From Fischerella sp. PCC 9605 (GTDB taxonomy: Bacteria; Cyanobacteriota; Cyanobacteriia; Cyanobacteriales; Nostocaceae): DNA of 64,000 nt. The stretch covers positions 1,296,518-1,360,517 of the forward strand of contig NZ_KI912148.1 of assembly GCF_000517105.1 (NCBI RefSeq), read 5' to 3'. Of the stretch, positions 44,436 through 53,529 are shown in pieces. Each line of letters opens with the position of its first letter. Positions within the stretch are counted from its first letter, which is position 1. Below the pieces are notes generated by a model. It had not been told where the DNA came from. It made no database searches and was given only the letters and a program-made list of their open reading frames with translations. Both the position numbers and the translations under genes were made by a program.

Positions 44436-44795
44436 ATGCAGATTACTCAGTGTCTTCACACAGCCATTCTCGTTACTGACTTAGAACGTTCCGAACATTT
44501 TTATAGCACTGTATTGGGACTACCCAAAGTCGAACGCCCAATGAAATTTCCTGGTGCTTGGTATCAAGTCGGCGAGTATCAAATTCACCTCATCGTTGCG
44601 CCAACCGTCCCAACTGAACCCAAACATGAAAAATGGGGACGCAATCCCCACATTGCTTTTTTAGTTTCCGACTTAGATGCCGCTAAACAGCAGCTCTTAA
44701 ATTATAACTGTCCAATACAACCAAGTGCTTCTGGTCGCTCCGCTCTTTTTACCCAAGATCCGGATGGAAATGTGATTGAGTTAGGTCAGCAGTGA
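44436..44795 (+). CDS. VOC family (glyoxalase/bleomycin resistance-like) protein
   Basis: 119 aa with two betaalphabetabetabeta modules: LHTAILVTDLERSEHFYSTV, then LPKVERPMKFPGAWYQVGEY and IHLIVAPTV, and IAFLVSDLDAAKQQLLNYNC with FTQDPDGNVIELGQQ. Conserved metal-ligand positions (His in LHTAIL, Glu in NVIEL) are present. The superfamily spans glyoxalase, fosfomycin and extradiol enzymes; the substrate is not determinable. It is divergent from the glycosyltransferase. Confidence 0.88.
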   Translation: MQITQCLHTAILVTDLERSEHFYSTVLGLPKVERPMKFPGAWYQVGEYQIHLIVAPTVPTEPKHEKWGRNPHIAFLVSDLDAAKQQLLNYNCPIQPSASGRSALFTQDPDGNVIELGQQ

Positions 44796-45010
44796 AGGCG
44801 GAGGGGAGGAGGGGGAGATGGGGGGATGGGGAGATGGGGAGAGTGGGAGAGTGGGAGACGATCAACCACTGTACGGGCGGGTTTTGATAGATATTTTGTG
44901 ATTGAAGCCTATAAATTTGTGGCTAAACCCGCCCCTACCAATCACTACCTGCTAACAAATAACCAATGACAAATGACTAATGACCAATGACAAATGACTA
45001 ATGACTAACT
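44796..45010. repeat. GAGTGGGAGA and TGACCAATGAC repeats plus 68-bp stem-loop
   Basis: Starts with GGGGAGATGGGGAGAG repeats, then a hairpin with arms GTACGGGCGGGTTT and AAACCCGCCCCTAC (44871-44938), and ends with TGACAAATGACTAATGACC repeats up to the recombinase start. No gene. Confidence 0.75.
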
Positions 45011-45011
45011 G

Positions 45012-46313
45012 ATGAAAATATTTGCTTACACCTACACCGATCCCCTCTTAGAAACTACTCCCGTGTCCACTAGTTGGGGAGAATGGCAGGTGAATCGACT
45101 TTATCAAGATTTAGGACAGCGATCGCAATTACAACTATTATTCACTGACTGCAAAACTAATCCTCCCGATTATCTGATCGTTCGCCGTTTGGAAGAATTG
45201 GGAGATACTGTTGAGGAAGTGAGCGATCGCCTTTCCCAACTGGAAACAATGGGGATCACCCTGGTTGCAGTTGAGCAAGGTTACAATTCTGCCGATCAAT
45301 TCCCTAATCCCCGTGCTGAGTTACTAAAATTGCTACATGAAATTCAACGCCAGCAACACAGCCATCGTATCCGCCAAGCTCACGCCCGCAACCGTTTGAA
45401 TGCTTGTCCCCCACCAGGGAAAGCACCTTACGGCTATAAGAAAAGTAAAAATAAATACATTTTAGACCGTACTACCTCCCCTGTAGTCAAGGATTTTTTT
45501 GAACGCTTTCTGCTTTATGGTTCACTACGCGGGGCAGTGCGTTACCTCGCGAAAAAATACGGCAAGAAAATTTCTGTCACCACCGGGCGTCGTTGGTTGA
45601 CTAATCCAGTCTATCGAGGTAGTACTGCTTATCAGAATGGGGAAATTATCTCCGATACCCACACTCCTGTTATTTCAAAGGAAGAAGCAGCACAGGTTGA
45701 TCGACTCTTGCGCCGCAACAGTCGTTTACCATCGCGAACTGCGAGTGCGCCGCGTTCTCTGGCGGGGTTGGTTGTCTGTGGGGAGTGTCAATCACACATG
45801 AGTATTGCTCGCGTCACCATCCGCAACCAAGATAAAGAGTATCTTTATTTGCGTCCTATCAGCTGCACCAAACGTCCTAAATGTCGTGCCATTTCCTACC
45901 AAGAAGTATTAGATAGCACTATTCAAGCAGTTTGTCGCGACTTGCCAATCGCGGTGGCAAAGATGAATTCTCCCCAGTTGGATGGGATAAAGAATAATTT
46001 AGACAATGCGATCGCTCGCCAGCAAGAAATACTCAATCAGTTACCTACTTTAATAGAAACTGGGATTTTAGATACAGAGACAGCTAAACTAAGAGCATAC
46101 AAACTCCGCACCGAAATATCTGCACTGCAAGCAAATCTGGCAACCTTACCACCTGTAAATTTGTGTTCTGTTGCCGTTGCAGTTTCTATTCCCCAATTTT
46201 GGTTAGACTTATCAGAAGCAGAGCGACGATTTTATTTTCGCGAATTCATTCGCCAAATAGAACTTATTCGTCAAGATCAAGAATGGGAATTACGAGTTAT
46301 TTTTATTTTTTGA
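45012..46313 (+). CDS. Serine recombinase homologue with degenerate catalytic domain
   Basis: 433 aa. The N-terminal resolvase fold has MKIFAYTYTDPLLETTPVST where YaRVSt is expected and DYLIVRRLEELGDTVEEVSD where LDRLgR is expected, so the catalytic serine and the arginines around it are missing. It is followed by a Recombinase domain (about 130-225: ACPPPGKAPYGYKKSKNKYI, RRWLTNPVYRGSTAYQNGEI), a zinc-ribbon (LAGLVVCGECQSHMS, TKRPKCRAIS) and a coiled coil (about 320-380). The layout resembles XisF-like large serine recombinases. A non-catalytic DNA-binding role is inferred. No element ends or att sites are visible nearby. Confidence 0.82.
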   Translation: MKIFAYTYTDPLLETTPVSTSWGEWQVNRLYQDLGQRSQLQLLFTDCKTNPPDYLIVRRLEELGDTVEEVSDRLSQLETMGITLVAVEQGYNSADQFPNPRAELLKLLHEIQRQQHSHRIRQAHARNRLNACPPPGKAPYGYKKSKNKYILDRTTSPVVKDFFERFLLYGSLRGAVRYLAKKYGKKISVTTGRRWLTNPVYRGSTAYQNGEIISDTHTPVISKEEAAQVDRLLRRNSRLPSRTASAPRSLAGLVVCGECQSHMSIARVTIRNQDKEYLYLRPISCTKRPKCRAISYQEVLDSTIQAVCRDLPIAVAKMNSPQLDGIKNNLDNAIARQQEILNQLPTLIETGILDTETAKLRAYKLRTEISALQANLATLPPVNLCSVAVAVSIPQFWLDLSEAERRFYFREFIRQIELIRQDQEWELRVIFIF

Positions 46314-46586
46314 GTTTTGGTCGTTAGTAATCCAAAGTAGTTGCGAATTATTTAATACAACAAAGGTAAAACGCTTGAGCAAAACTCCTTTGCTAAGTAT
46401 TTCTTTAGTTTTCTCTATGGTAAACGTGAAAAATTTGTAGCAAAATCTATGAACGTTTGCAAAAACGTATACTTAAGTACCCTATAATAAGCCAAGTAGG
46501 GCAAAAAGCCCCTATTTTCACCCGCAAGGTAGTTATCAGGTTAGCAAACTAGGTATCAGGGGCATCTACTTTTTTCAGCTTGTTGC
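46314..46586. other. AT-rich intergenic stretch
   Basis: About 270 bp; no gene and no clear structure apart from short AT runs. Confidence 0.4.
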
Positions 46587-46730
46587 GGTATGTCATTGAC
46601 TTACCGCACTTTATGACTTACTGTCGTATGTCATTGACTTCTCACCTTTACATACCCATACTAGCTCTTGTCATTTTTTCATGTCAATCATTCATTTAAA
46701 ATTGACAAAAAATCATGTCAAACAATTTGG
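46587..46730 (+). promoter_or_regulatory. Repeated TGTCA motifs upstream of the RHH gene
   Basis: Direct copies TATGTCATTGACTT at 46589-46602 and 46627-46640, then CATGTCAATCATT at 46680 and CATGTCAAACAATT at 46714, plus TTGTCATTTT at about 46669. These look like an operator series and lie just before the ribbon-helix-helix protein gene. Confidence 0.5.
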
Positions 46731-46779
46731 ATATCATGAAAGAAGAGGAAGACTAGTATGATCTTGATAAGTCCACATC

Positions 46780-47232
46780 ATGACCGACAGAAGACGTTCT
46801 GAAGATTACAAGCAGGTCAGTGGTTACGTTCCGGTAGAGTTGGCACGGGAATTCAAGAGCTTCTGTGCTCGTGAGGGATTATCCCAAAGCGACGCATTAG
46901 AAGAGATGCTCCGTGAATGGCTAGCTCAAAAAGCTTCCAACTCTTCAAAATCCGAACAGGCAAATCGTCCGATCGCAATTGCCGATGTAGTTCGAGCCAA
47001 CATGACAAAACTGAAGCGCTGCGGGTTAAAAAACTTGCAAGTGCTCGCCAAAGGGGAAGTTTTGCCCACACCAGGAGACTTTGCCATCATTGCATCTACT
47101 TTGGGTATCCCCGAGGAAGAACAAAAAATGATTTGGCAACGAACTTTTAGTTCCCTAAGTAATGATGTTAGTGGTGTGAAAGATGAGCGCGAGTGTTCTG
47201 AAAGTCCTAAACCAACCAGGTTGGAATTATAA
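46780..47232 (+). CDS. Ribbon-helix-helix (CopG-like) DNA-binding protein
   Basis: 150 aa. Residues about 10-48 form an RHH fold (YKQVSGYVPVELAREFKSFC, then LSQSDALEEMLREWL). The rest includes a second helical segment (LKNLQVLAKGEVLPTPGDFA) like an HTH. It overlaps the next gene by 50 bp in another frame, implying coupled translation. The TGTCA repeats upstream suggest autoregulation. Such proteins often regulate replication or TA units, but no rep gene is near. Function not known. Confidence 0.65.
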   Translation: MTDRRRSEDYKQVSGYVPVELAREFKSFCAREGLSQSDALEEMLREWLAQKASNSSKSEQANRPIAIADVVRANMTKLKRCGLKNLQVLAKGEVLPTPGDFAIIASTLGIPEEEQKMIWQRTFSSLSNDVSGVKDERECSESPKPTRLEL

Positions 47233-47863
47233 ATTTTCCTACGATGGGGTTTCAATTCTTGCCCCTACCAAGCGAGATGCCACGCACCTTGCCCAAAGCT
47301 ACGGAGATGCTCTCAGCGAAACCGCAGCAAAAATCAATGGTAAGGTGCGGATCGGTTGGAGACACTGCAAACGACCCATAGAATTTTACGGGTGGATGGC
47401 GTCCCAAAGACCGCCTACACCCGCCGAAACTGCCGAGCGGATCTTACCTCTAGAGGGTGAAGTATTTTGCAGTCAGTTGCGATTACCAGTAGGGTTGTTA
47501 AAGCGAATGATTGCTGCTGCTGAAAGTGAGCGTCCAGTTAGTATTGTCAGAAAGGATAACCAAAAGCAAATCATTATTAACAGACGCATGTCTGATATGT
47601 TACAGACTCCCCCTGAGATTGCTACTCAAAGGGTAATGAATAGATTTTGGCTACCTGAAGATTTGGCGCAACTGGAACGAAGATTGCGTCAAGAGAGCCG
47701 ATTCACTATGACTTACCGTGGTGGGCTAAACGAGCAAACTTGGGCAATCCTCACAACCCAATTCGAGAGTTTTGAGGTTGATGGCATCTGGTATAGACAG
47801 GGAACCACCTTGGCAACTCCTCAGCTTATACCGATTCCGCCAGAGGCTTGTGCTCAGGCTTGA
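47183..47863 (+). CDS. PAS-like domain protein, partner of the RHH gene
   Basis: 226 aa. The C-terminal half reads QIIINRRMSDMLQTPPEIAT, RFWLPEDLAQLERRLRQES and TMTYRGGLNEQTWAILTTQF, a pattern like a PAS fold. The N-terminal part (VLKVLNQPGWNYKFSYDGVS and RHCKRPIEFYGWMASQRPPT) is unrecognised. The start lies within the upstream gene; the two are conserved-looking as a pair but not named. I do not recognise a catalytic motif. Confidence 0.6.
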   Translation: MSASVLKVLNQPGWNYKFSYDGVSILAPTKRDATHLAQSYGDALSETAAKINGKVRIGWRHCKRPIEFYGWMASQRPPTPAETAERILPLEGEVFCSQLRLPVGLLKRMIAAAESERPVSIVRKDNQKQIIINRRMSDMLQTPPEIATQRVMNRFWLPEDLAQLERRLRQESRFTMTYRGGLNEQTWAILTTQFESFEVDGIWYRQGTTLATPQLIPIPPEACAQA

Positions 47864-48287
47864 GTAGATAATTAGACCACTTTAAGAAACAAAAAACTAC
47901 CGGGTGAATAAATTGTTTAAGGGTGCACTCCATCAAAAACTGACATTTGTTAAGTTTATTAATTTTTTTATATACAGATAAACAACAACAGGAGTTCTTT
48001 AGAGCTAAAAAATAGACAAGCAATATAATTATTTTGGTAGCAAGATCAAGCCATCTAGCTACCAATTACTAGCCAATATTTACTAACTCTCAATAAACAC
48101 TCGCCAAAACCATTATAAAATCGAGCTTTTTAGTTTCAAGTGTTTCTTCTATGCATAACGAGGGGTTTAAGACTTTTGACTTTTGACTTTTGACTTTTGA
48201 GTTTCTTTTAAGTGCCAATATCCAGGACGCTTTTCTGGTTTAAGACTTTTGACTTTTGACTTTTGACTTCCCCCTTGTGGGGCGCTC
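47864..48287. repeat. TTTTGAC heptamer repeats, no gene
   Basis: GACTTTTGACTTTTGACTTT runs at about 48172-48202 and again at 48246-48270, otherwise AT-rich non-coding DNA. Confidence 0.7.
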
Positions 48288-50624
48288 TTAACTTACTTTA
48301 TTGACTACAGACATTTCGCGAATACGCCACTCGCCATACTGCCGAATCAAGTTATACCTAACTCGTACTGTCTCGTTATAAGACTTCTGCCGATTAATTT
48401 GACCGTTTTCGTAAAAATCAGCCGCTTCAGTTACAGAAGCTTCAACAGCAGCAGTATTGTTATCCGTGGGATTGGCGTCTAATCTTTCCACTTTGATACT
48501 GTGCTCGTACTTGCGATAGCGATTATTTTTCTTTTCCTCTTGAGCAATGAGTTGCCATTGAGCGAGGGCTGAATCCGCTAAAATATTCTCTAAATCATCG
48601 ATTTCATGACTTGGCCCCAAAGCTGCTGCTTTAGTTGCCAGCCAAGTCTGAACAATTTCCTCTGCCGTTGTTGCTGTCAGAGGCCCTTCCGAAAAATGTG
48701 GTTGGCTGTCACGGTCAGGAATAGGTACTGGTGGTTCGTTTAGTTGTACAACCAACGGTTTACCTTTTAAAACTGGTGCTGGTGAAAATAGATTATTTAA
48801 CCATCTCACAGTGGTTGAAATCATCAGCAATAACGCTAATATACTTGCCACAGCAGCCAACACTATCCACAACAACCGTTTGACTTTAAGGTTGCGACTA
48901 ACAGATCGCCGCCGACGTGTAGCGATCGGACGCTGTTCCCAAGTACGTCCTCCATGACTAGCACCAGGAGAGTATTTACGCCTTCTTTGCGTTTGAGGTC
49001 GGGAGGGTACAGGAGTTTTAGCTGGATTATTGACGTAATGACTATTAATTCTGCCAATACGTTCGGCACTGGGAAAGCGTGCGACGGGCGTTTCTACTTG
49101 TGTATCTTCAGTTGTTGAAGTAGGGGGTGATGGCGGAAAGTGAGATGGCGAGTATTGTGAATATTCAGATCTGTTGTAACTTGGTGCTTCGGGAACTTTT
49201 CCTACATTGGCTCTGTTATTAGGAAATTGTCGATAAACTATGCTGCGATCGCTGTGACGATTCTGAGGATTTGTCTGTGTATGGGGATATGACTGGCGGT
49301 TGATTGTTGCCCCTTCTTCAAGGGTTTCTGCTGACAAAGGTAGTTGCTCTAAATAAGTTTGTACCCGTTGGTCAGCAAAATAATCTTTCAGAGAAGCCCG
49401 CTGATTTTCTAAATCTCGGAAGTTGGGAAAAACTTCGCTTTGCAACCACCGTTCACCATATAAACACAGACCCGGCAGCCAGTCAGGAGAGTTGCGAGAA
49501 TTTTCCCGAATAAAAGCTAGGGCTTCATACTCCTGACTCAGTTCTAAGGCACGGCTAGCTTCTTCAGTTTGCCCCAATAATAAAGCACATAACGACTGTT
49601 CTAGATGCACATCTTGACGTTTGCTCAGACGCATCAGCATCTGTTTTGCCTGATGAATCAAAGCAGGTTGACGTTGAGTAAATCCCCGTGCTACTAACGC
49701 GTAAACAGCCAAGTATGTAGCTACACCAGAAGGACGCTGACTTTCTGCTTCAAATAATTTATGTTGTTCTGCAACTGTTAAGTAGTTACGCAACTGCTGA
49801 ATAAAGCGCAGAAAGTCATCTATGTTTAGACCAGATTGATCGTCTCCAGTACCATCAATGCCACCGCGCTCGTCTAAAACCTCTTGTAATAATTGCAAAC
49901 CTTGGCGGCGTTCGGCAGCTTTTTCTTCTGGTAGTGCAAGTAACTCTAAAATTCGATATGGCCGCAGTCTACAAAGGTCTGACTGAATTTCAGCCCGAAT
50001 GTGCGGGAATAAACTATGCTTTGCTAAAAGTCCATCACCTGTTTCCAGGGATGCGGCGGCATTGTCGTAGTGACCTTGTTGCCATTCTTCCCGACCCAAT
50101 TCTAAACAGGCAAGAGCAACAGTGAGAACAATATCTGCCTTTTCCGGAGTTAGTTCACCAAATTCGTCTCTTTCTAGAAAGTTGCCTGTTTTGACGGCTG
50201 TAGTACTGTTATTTACCAGGTATGGATGACCTAGTTTCAGTACTAGTTCGTACTCTCCTAACTCTTGCAAAATCAGTAAAGCACCAACTAATTCGTCTTG
50301 GCTAATGTCAATGCTGAGGCTGTGGGATTCAAGAACATCATAGCGATCGCCAGTACGATTTTCTAGCGCTACGGCAGCATTGCGATTGCCCTCTGAACCA
50401 TAGGCATGAGCTAAATATAGTTGATCGTAGGCTCTGCGTTCTTTCGGATCTGATAAAACCACGTAAGCTTCTTCAATAAGTTGTTTGCGAGAATTAATCG
50501 CTGCCTGGGAATACTCGCGTCGCGGCAGTTGCACAATGCGATCGCCATGTGCCTGCCGCAATTGTTCCTCACTTGCCGCCAAAGGTAGTCCTAAAATTCG
50601 GTAGTAATCTAGCGGAATTCGCAC
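48288..50624 (-). CDS. ftn2: Cell division protein Ftn2/ZipN (ARC6 homologue)
   Basis: 778 aa. Begins with a divergent DnaJ-like domain (MRIPLDYYRILGLPLAASEE and KERRAYDQLYLAHAYG), a helical middle (about 95-430), a low-complexity linker, a single TM helix at about 592-612 (LLWIVLAAVASILALLLMIS) and an IMS/DUF4101 C-terminal domain (EEIVQTWLATKAAALGPSHE and GEWRIREMSVVNK). This is the cyanobacterial ARC6 architecture: it tethers FtsZ to the membrane and organises the divisome. Size agrees with the family (about 630-800 aa). Confidence 0.92.
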   Translation of the reverse strand: MRIPLDYYRILGLPLAASEEQLRQAHGDRIVQLPRREYSQAAINSRKQLIEEAYVVLSDPKERRAYDQLYLAHAYGSEGNRNAAVALENRTGDRYDVLESHSLSIDISQDELVGALLILQELGEYELVLKLGHPYLVNNSTTAVKTGNFLERDEFGELTPEKADIVLTVALACLELGREEWQQGHYDNAAASLETGDGLLAKHSLFPHIRAEIQSDLCRLRPYRILELLALPEEKAAERRQGLQLLQEVLDERGGIDGTGDDQSGLNIDDFLRFIQQLRNYLTVAEQHKLFEAESQRPSGVATYLAVYALVARGFTQRQPALIHQAKQMLMRLSKRQDVHLEQSLCALLLGQTEEASRALELSQEYEALAFIRENSRNSPDWLPGLCLYGERWLQSEVFPNFRDLENQRASLKDYFADQRVQTYLEQLPLSAETLEEGATINRQSYPHTQTNPQNRHSDRSIVYRQFPNNRANVGKVPEAPSYNRSEYSQYSPSHFPPSPPTSTTEDTQVETPVARFPSAERIGRINSHYVNNPAKTPVPSRPQTQRRRKYSPGASHGGRTWEQRPIATRRRRSVSRNLKVKRLLWIVLAAVASILALLLMISTTVRWLNNLFSPAPVLKGKPLVVQLNEPPVPIPDRDSQPHFSEGPLTATTAEEIVQTWLATKAAALGPSHEIDDLENILADSALAQWQLIAQEEKKNNRYRKYEHSIKVERLDANPTDNNTAAVEASVTEAADFYENGQINRQKSYNETVRVRYNLIRQYGEWRIREMSVVNKVS

Positions 50625-51200
50625 AGCCTACTTCCCCTGCAGCGTCATAGATATAATTCTCCTAGAACATTCCAGGAGTGTAAAAGCGTGCCATAATAAT
50701 AACTCGTTGTTTTCACACAACAAGTGTGTTTTGCAACAAGTTTACTTTTACCTTCCCATTTTTTTGGGTGACAATGCCAATTATATTTTTCTGGCAAGAA
50801 ATTTTGATTTTTTTCTTGCCGGGGTATATGACTTGAACATTTCTGCGGCTGGTTTAGAGGGGGTTTCCCCACCATTCGATCAAACAAGCATCCTATTAGA
50901 GGTTTGCTGCTGCTTGCAAGCGCACTGAAATATAACATAATTAATTCTTTGTGACAATTATCTAGAGAAGTAAAACCATAAGAGGTTTTGTTTTTTTAAT
51001 TTGTTAATGAATATGCAGAAAGCAAGCTATCCTGATTGGTAGTCTAGGGTCTAAGGTTGTCATCTTACCCCTCAAAGACAAAACATAAAATAGTAGTAGT
51101 CAATAACTGTTTAATTTTTGACTCCTTATGCGAGCGTAACTTATCCAATTTATCTAAAAATGGTAACTTTAAGTGTTACTACGGGGATGATAGAGAAATA
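50625..51200. other. Long gene-free region upstream of ftn2 and pdhA
   Basis: About 576 bp; no coding frame. It has a hairpin GGCAAGAAA/TTTCTTGCC (50793-50820) and a terminator-like AAAACC-ATAAGA-GGTTTT followed by G and seven T (50972-50997). A small transcript is possible, but nothing proves one. Confidence 0.5.
50972..50997 (+). terminator. Possible intrinsic terminator
   Basis: A 6-bp stem (AAAACC/GGTTTT) and a following T run on the plus strand, without a plus-strand gene upstream. Confidence 0.35.
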
Positions 51201-52235
51201 ATGATTCAAGAACGCACTTTACCTAAATTTGATGTAACCACCGCACAGATCGGCAAAGAAGAAGGCTTGCGGTTATACGAAGATATGGTATTAGGGCGCA
51301 CCTTTGAAGACAAGTGCGCGGAAATGTACTACAGGGGCAAAATGTTTGGTTTTGTCCACCTGTACAACGGTCAAGAAGCAGTCTCCACAGGCGTGATTCA
51401 AGGAGCAATGCGACCGGGTGAAGATTTCGTTTGCAGTACCTATCGCGATCACGTTCATGCTTTAAGTGCGGGAGTACCAGCAAAAGAGGTAATGGCAGAG
51501 TTATTTGGCAAAGCCACAGGTTGCAGTAAAGGACGCGGTGGTTCCATGCATATGTTCTCTGCTGAACATCGTTTGCTGGGCGGCTATGCTTTCGTAGCTG
51601 AGGGTATTCCCGTAGCAGCTGGGGCGGCTTTTCAAACTAAATACCGACGGGAAGCGTTGGGTGATGAAAGCGCTGACCAAGTTACAGCCTGTTTTTTTGG
51701 CGATGGTGCTTGTAACAACGGTCAATTTTTTGAGACCTTGAACATGGCAGCGCTATGGAAATTGCCCGTAATTTTCGTAGTTGAGAATAACAAGTGGGCT
51801 ATTGGTATGGCTCATGAACGGGCAACTTCTGACCCAGAGATTTATAAAAAAGCCAGTGTCTTTAACATGGTGGGTGTGGAAGTAGACGGTATGGATGTCA
51901 TGGCAGTGCGTGCAGTGGCACAAGAAGCTGTAGCCCGTGCCCGTGCTGGTGAAGGCCCAACCTTAATTGAAGCACTCACTTACCGTTTCCGGGGTCACTC
52001 TCTGGCAGATCCTGATGAATTGCGAAGCAAGGCTGAGAAAGAATTTTGGTTTGCCCGCGATCCAATTAAGAAATTTGCTGCTTATCTTACAGAACAAAAC
52101 CTGACGACAGATCAAGAATTAAAAGAGATCGATCGCAGAATACAGCAAGAGATAGAAGAAGCGGTGAAGTTCGCCGAAAGTAGCCCCGAACCAGATCCCA
52201 GCGAATTGTATCGCTACGTATTTGCCGAAGACTAG
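51201..52235 (+). CDS. pdhA: Pyruvate dehydrogenase E1 component, alpha subunit
   Basis: 344 aa from [15 protein letters not shown], the usual cyanobacterial start; the frame continues to 51057 with unrelated sequence. Thiamine-diphosphate binding motif [14 protein letters not shown] and the loop [14 protein letters not shown], plus [20 protein letters not shown] and GRGGSMHMF, are conserved. With PdhB it decarboxylates pyruvate in acetyl-CoA synthesis. The partner pdhB is not in the window. Confidence 0.95.
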   Translation: MIQERTLPKFDVTTAQIGKEEGLRLYEDMVLGRTFEDKCAEMYYRGKMFGFVHLYNGQEAVSTGVIQGAMRPGEDFVCSTYRDHVHALSAGVPAKEVMAELFGKATGCSKGRGGSMHMFSAEHRLLGGYAFVAEGIPVAAGAAFQTKYRREALGDESADQVTACFFGDGACNNGQFFETLNMAALWKLPVIFVVENNKWAIGMAHERATSDPEIYKKASVFNMVGVEVDGMDVMAVRAVAQEAVARARAGEGPTLIEALTYRFRGHSLADPDELRSKAEKEFWFARDPIKKFAAYLTEQNLTTDQELKEIDRRIQQEIEEAVKFAESSPEPDPSELYRYVFAED

Positions 52236-52238
52236 TAG

Positions 52239-52318
52239 AAATTATGAATTATGAATTATGAATGCTAAAAAATTTCATAATTTCATAATTCATAATTTAT
52301 AATTCATCATTAAAAAAG
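52239..52318. repeat. TATGAATTATGAAT / ATTCATAATT hairpin repeat
   Basis: Direct TATGAATTATGAATTATGAA, then complementary TTTCATAATTCATAATTTAT. It lies between pdhA and the epimerase gene. Confidence 0.8.
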
Positions 52319-52320
52319 TC

Positions 52321-53190
52321 GTGTTTGATATTTCACAAGAACAAAGACAATACCTAACTTTAATTCTTTGCGATCGCACCACCAACTCTCAGCTAGAAGT
52401 GGTACCAGAACGCGGCGGTATTATCACGCGTTGGCGAGTCCAAGGGCAAGAAATGCTCTACTTGGATGAAGAACGCTTTGCTAACCCTGAACTTAGTGTT
52501 AGAGGCGGTATTCCGATTTTATTTCCTATCTGCGGAAATTTACCGGATAATACTTACACTTACCAAGGGCAGCAGTATACACTCAAACAACATGGCTTTG
52601 CTCGCGATCTGCCGTGGGAACATGAGCAGGTGTCTGCTGAAAATAAGACTTTTCTGAAGCTTCATCTTTCCAGCAACGAGAAAACAAAGACAGTATATCC
52701 CTTTGATTTTCATTTAGCTTTCAGCTACGTAATCCAAGGCAATACCTTAGAAATCCAGCAACAGTATACCAATCGTTCCTCGCAAGCAATGCCCTTTTCT
52801 TTTGGGTTTCATCCTTACTTTCTGACACAGGATAAAACTCAGCTAGAGTTTGAAATTCCTGCCCAAAAGTACCAAGACCAGCGAAGCAAGGAAATTCATA
52901 CCTTTAATGGTAAATTTGACTTTACCAAGGATGAAATTGATGTGGCATTTAAACCATTAAGCGGGCAGTTTGCCACCGTCAGCGATCGCAGTCGGAAACT
53001 AAAACTAACGCTGGAATACGATCGTGTCTTTTCCACGCTTGTGTTTTGGACGCTTAAAGGCAAAGACTTCTACTGCCTTGAACCTTGGAGCGCCTCTCGT
53101 AATGCTATCAATACAGGTGAGGATCTGACAGTTTTGGAACCGGGAGCTACCTGTTCGGCAACAGTGAAAATTTCGGCAAATTTTTTCTAA
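52321..53190 (+). CDS. Aldose 1-epimerase family protein
   Basis: 289 aa from GTG. Galactose mutarotase-like beta-sandwich: LEVVPERGGIITRWRVQGQE, VRGGIPILFPICGNLPDN, KQHGFARDLPWEHE, and PFSFGFHPYFL with the catalytic-histidine regions; C-terminal EPWSASRNAINTGEDLTVLE. Members include glucose-6-phosphate 1-epimerase-like proteins; substrate uncertain. It is upstream of a tRNA gene. Confidence 0.88.
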   Translation: MFDISQEQRQYLTLILCDRTTNSQLEVVPERGGIITRWRVQGQEMLYLDEERFANPELSVRGGIPILFPICGNLPDNTYTYQGQQYTLKQHGFARDLPWEHEQVSAENKTFLKLHLSSNEKTKTVYPFDFHLAFSYVIQGNTLEIQQQYTNRSSQAMPFSFGFHPYFLTQDKTQLEFEIPAQKYQDQRSKEIHTFNGKFDFTKDEIDVAFKPLSGQFATVSDRSRKLKLTLEYDRVFSTLVFWTLKGKDFYCLEPWSASRNAINTGEDLTVLEPGATCSATVKISANFF

Positions 53191-53252
53191 ATCTCCTTGC
53201 AAATCCACAGATGGTTGTGCTAAATTGATGAAGTTGCGATTTGCAAAAACAA

Positions 53253-53324
53253 GGGTCGCTAACTCAATGGTAGAGTACTCGGCTTTTAACCGATTAGTTC
53301 TGGGTTCGAATCCCAGGCGACCCA
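53253..53324 (+). tRNA. trnK: tRNA-Lys (UUU)
   Basis: 72 nt cloverleaf: acceptor GGGTCGC/GCGACCC, D-arm ACTCAATGGTAGAGT, anticodon arm CTCGG-CTTTTAA-CCGAT with anticodon TTT, T-arm CTGGG-TTCGAAT-CCCAG, discriminator A. CCA is not encoded. Confidence 0.95.
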
Positions 53325-53529
53325 TTTAAAAATATAAATAATGTGTATGACATCTATATAAGCATTATTTTGTGCATTTCAAGCTACAGCGCAAACTTTT
53401 TCAACTATAGACACCCATCACTAGTTATAATTTCCTATAAGCCCACAATAATTTTTTAAGATTGGCGTAATATTTATTTACGCTATACTTCAAACCGATT
53501 AGCTGACAACTACATTAGGAGGACTATCT

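Noticed and set aside
45012-46313. Active integrase of a mobile element with attachment sites
   Set aside because: Catalytic serine and arginines are absent and no att-like direct repeats or element ends are visible around it.
47826-48065. 79-codon minus-strand frame after the PAS-like gene
   Set aside because: AT-rich, no start signal or similarity; overlaps the end of the plus-strand gene.
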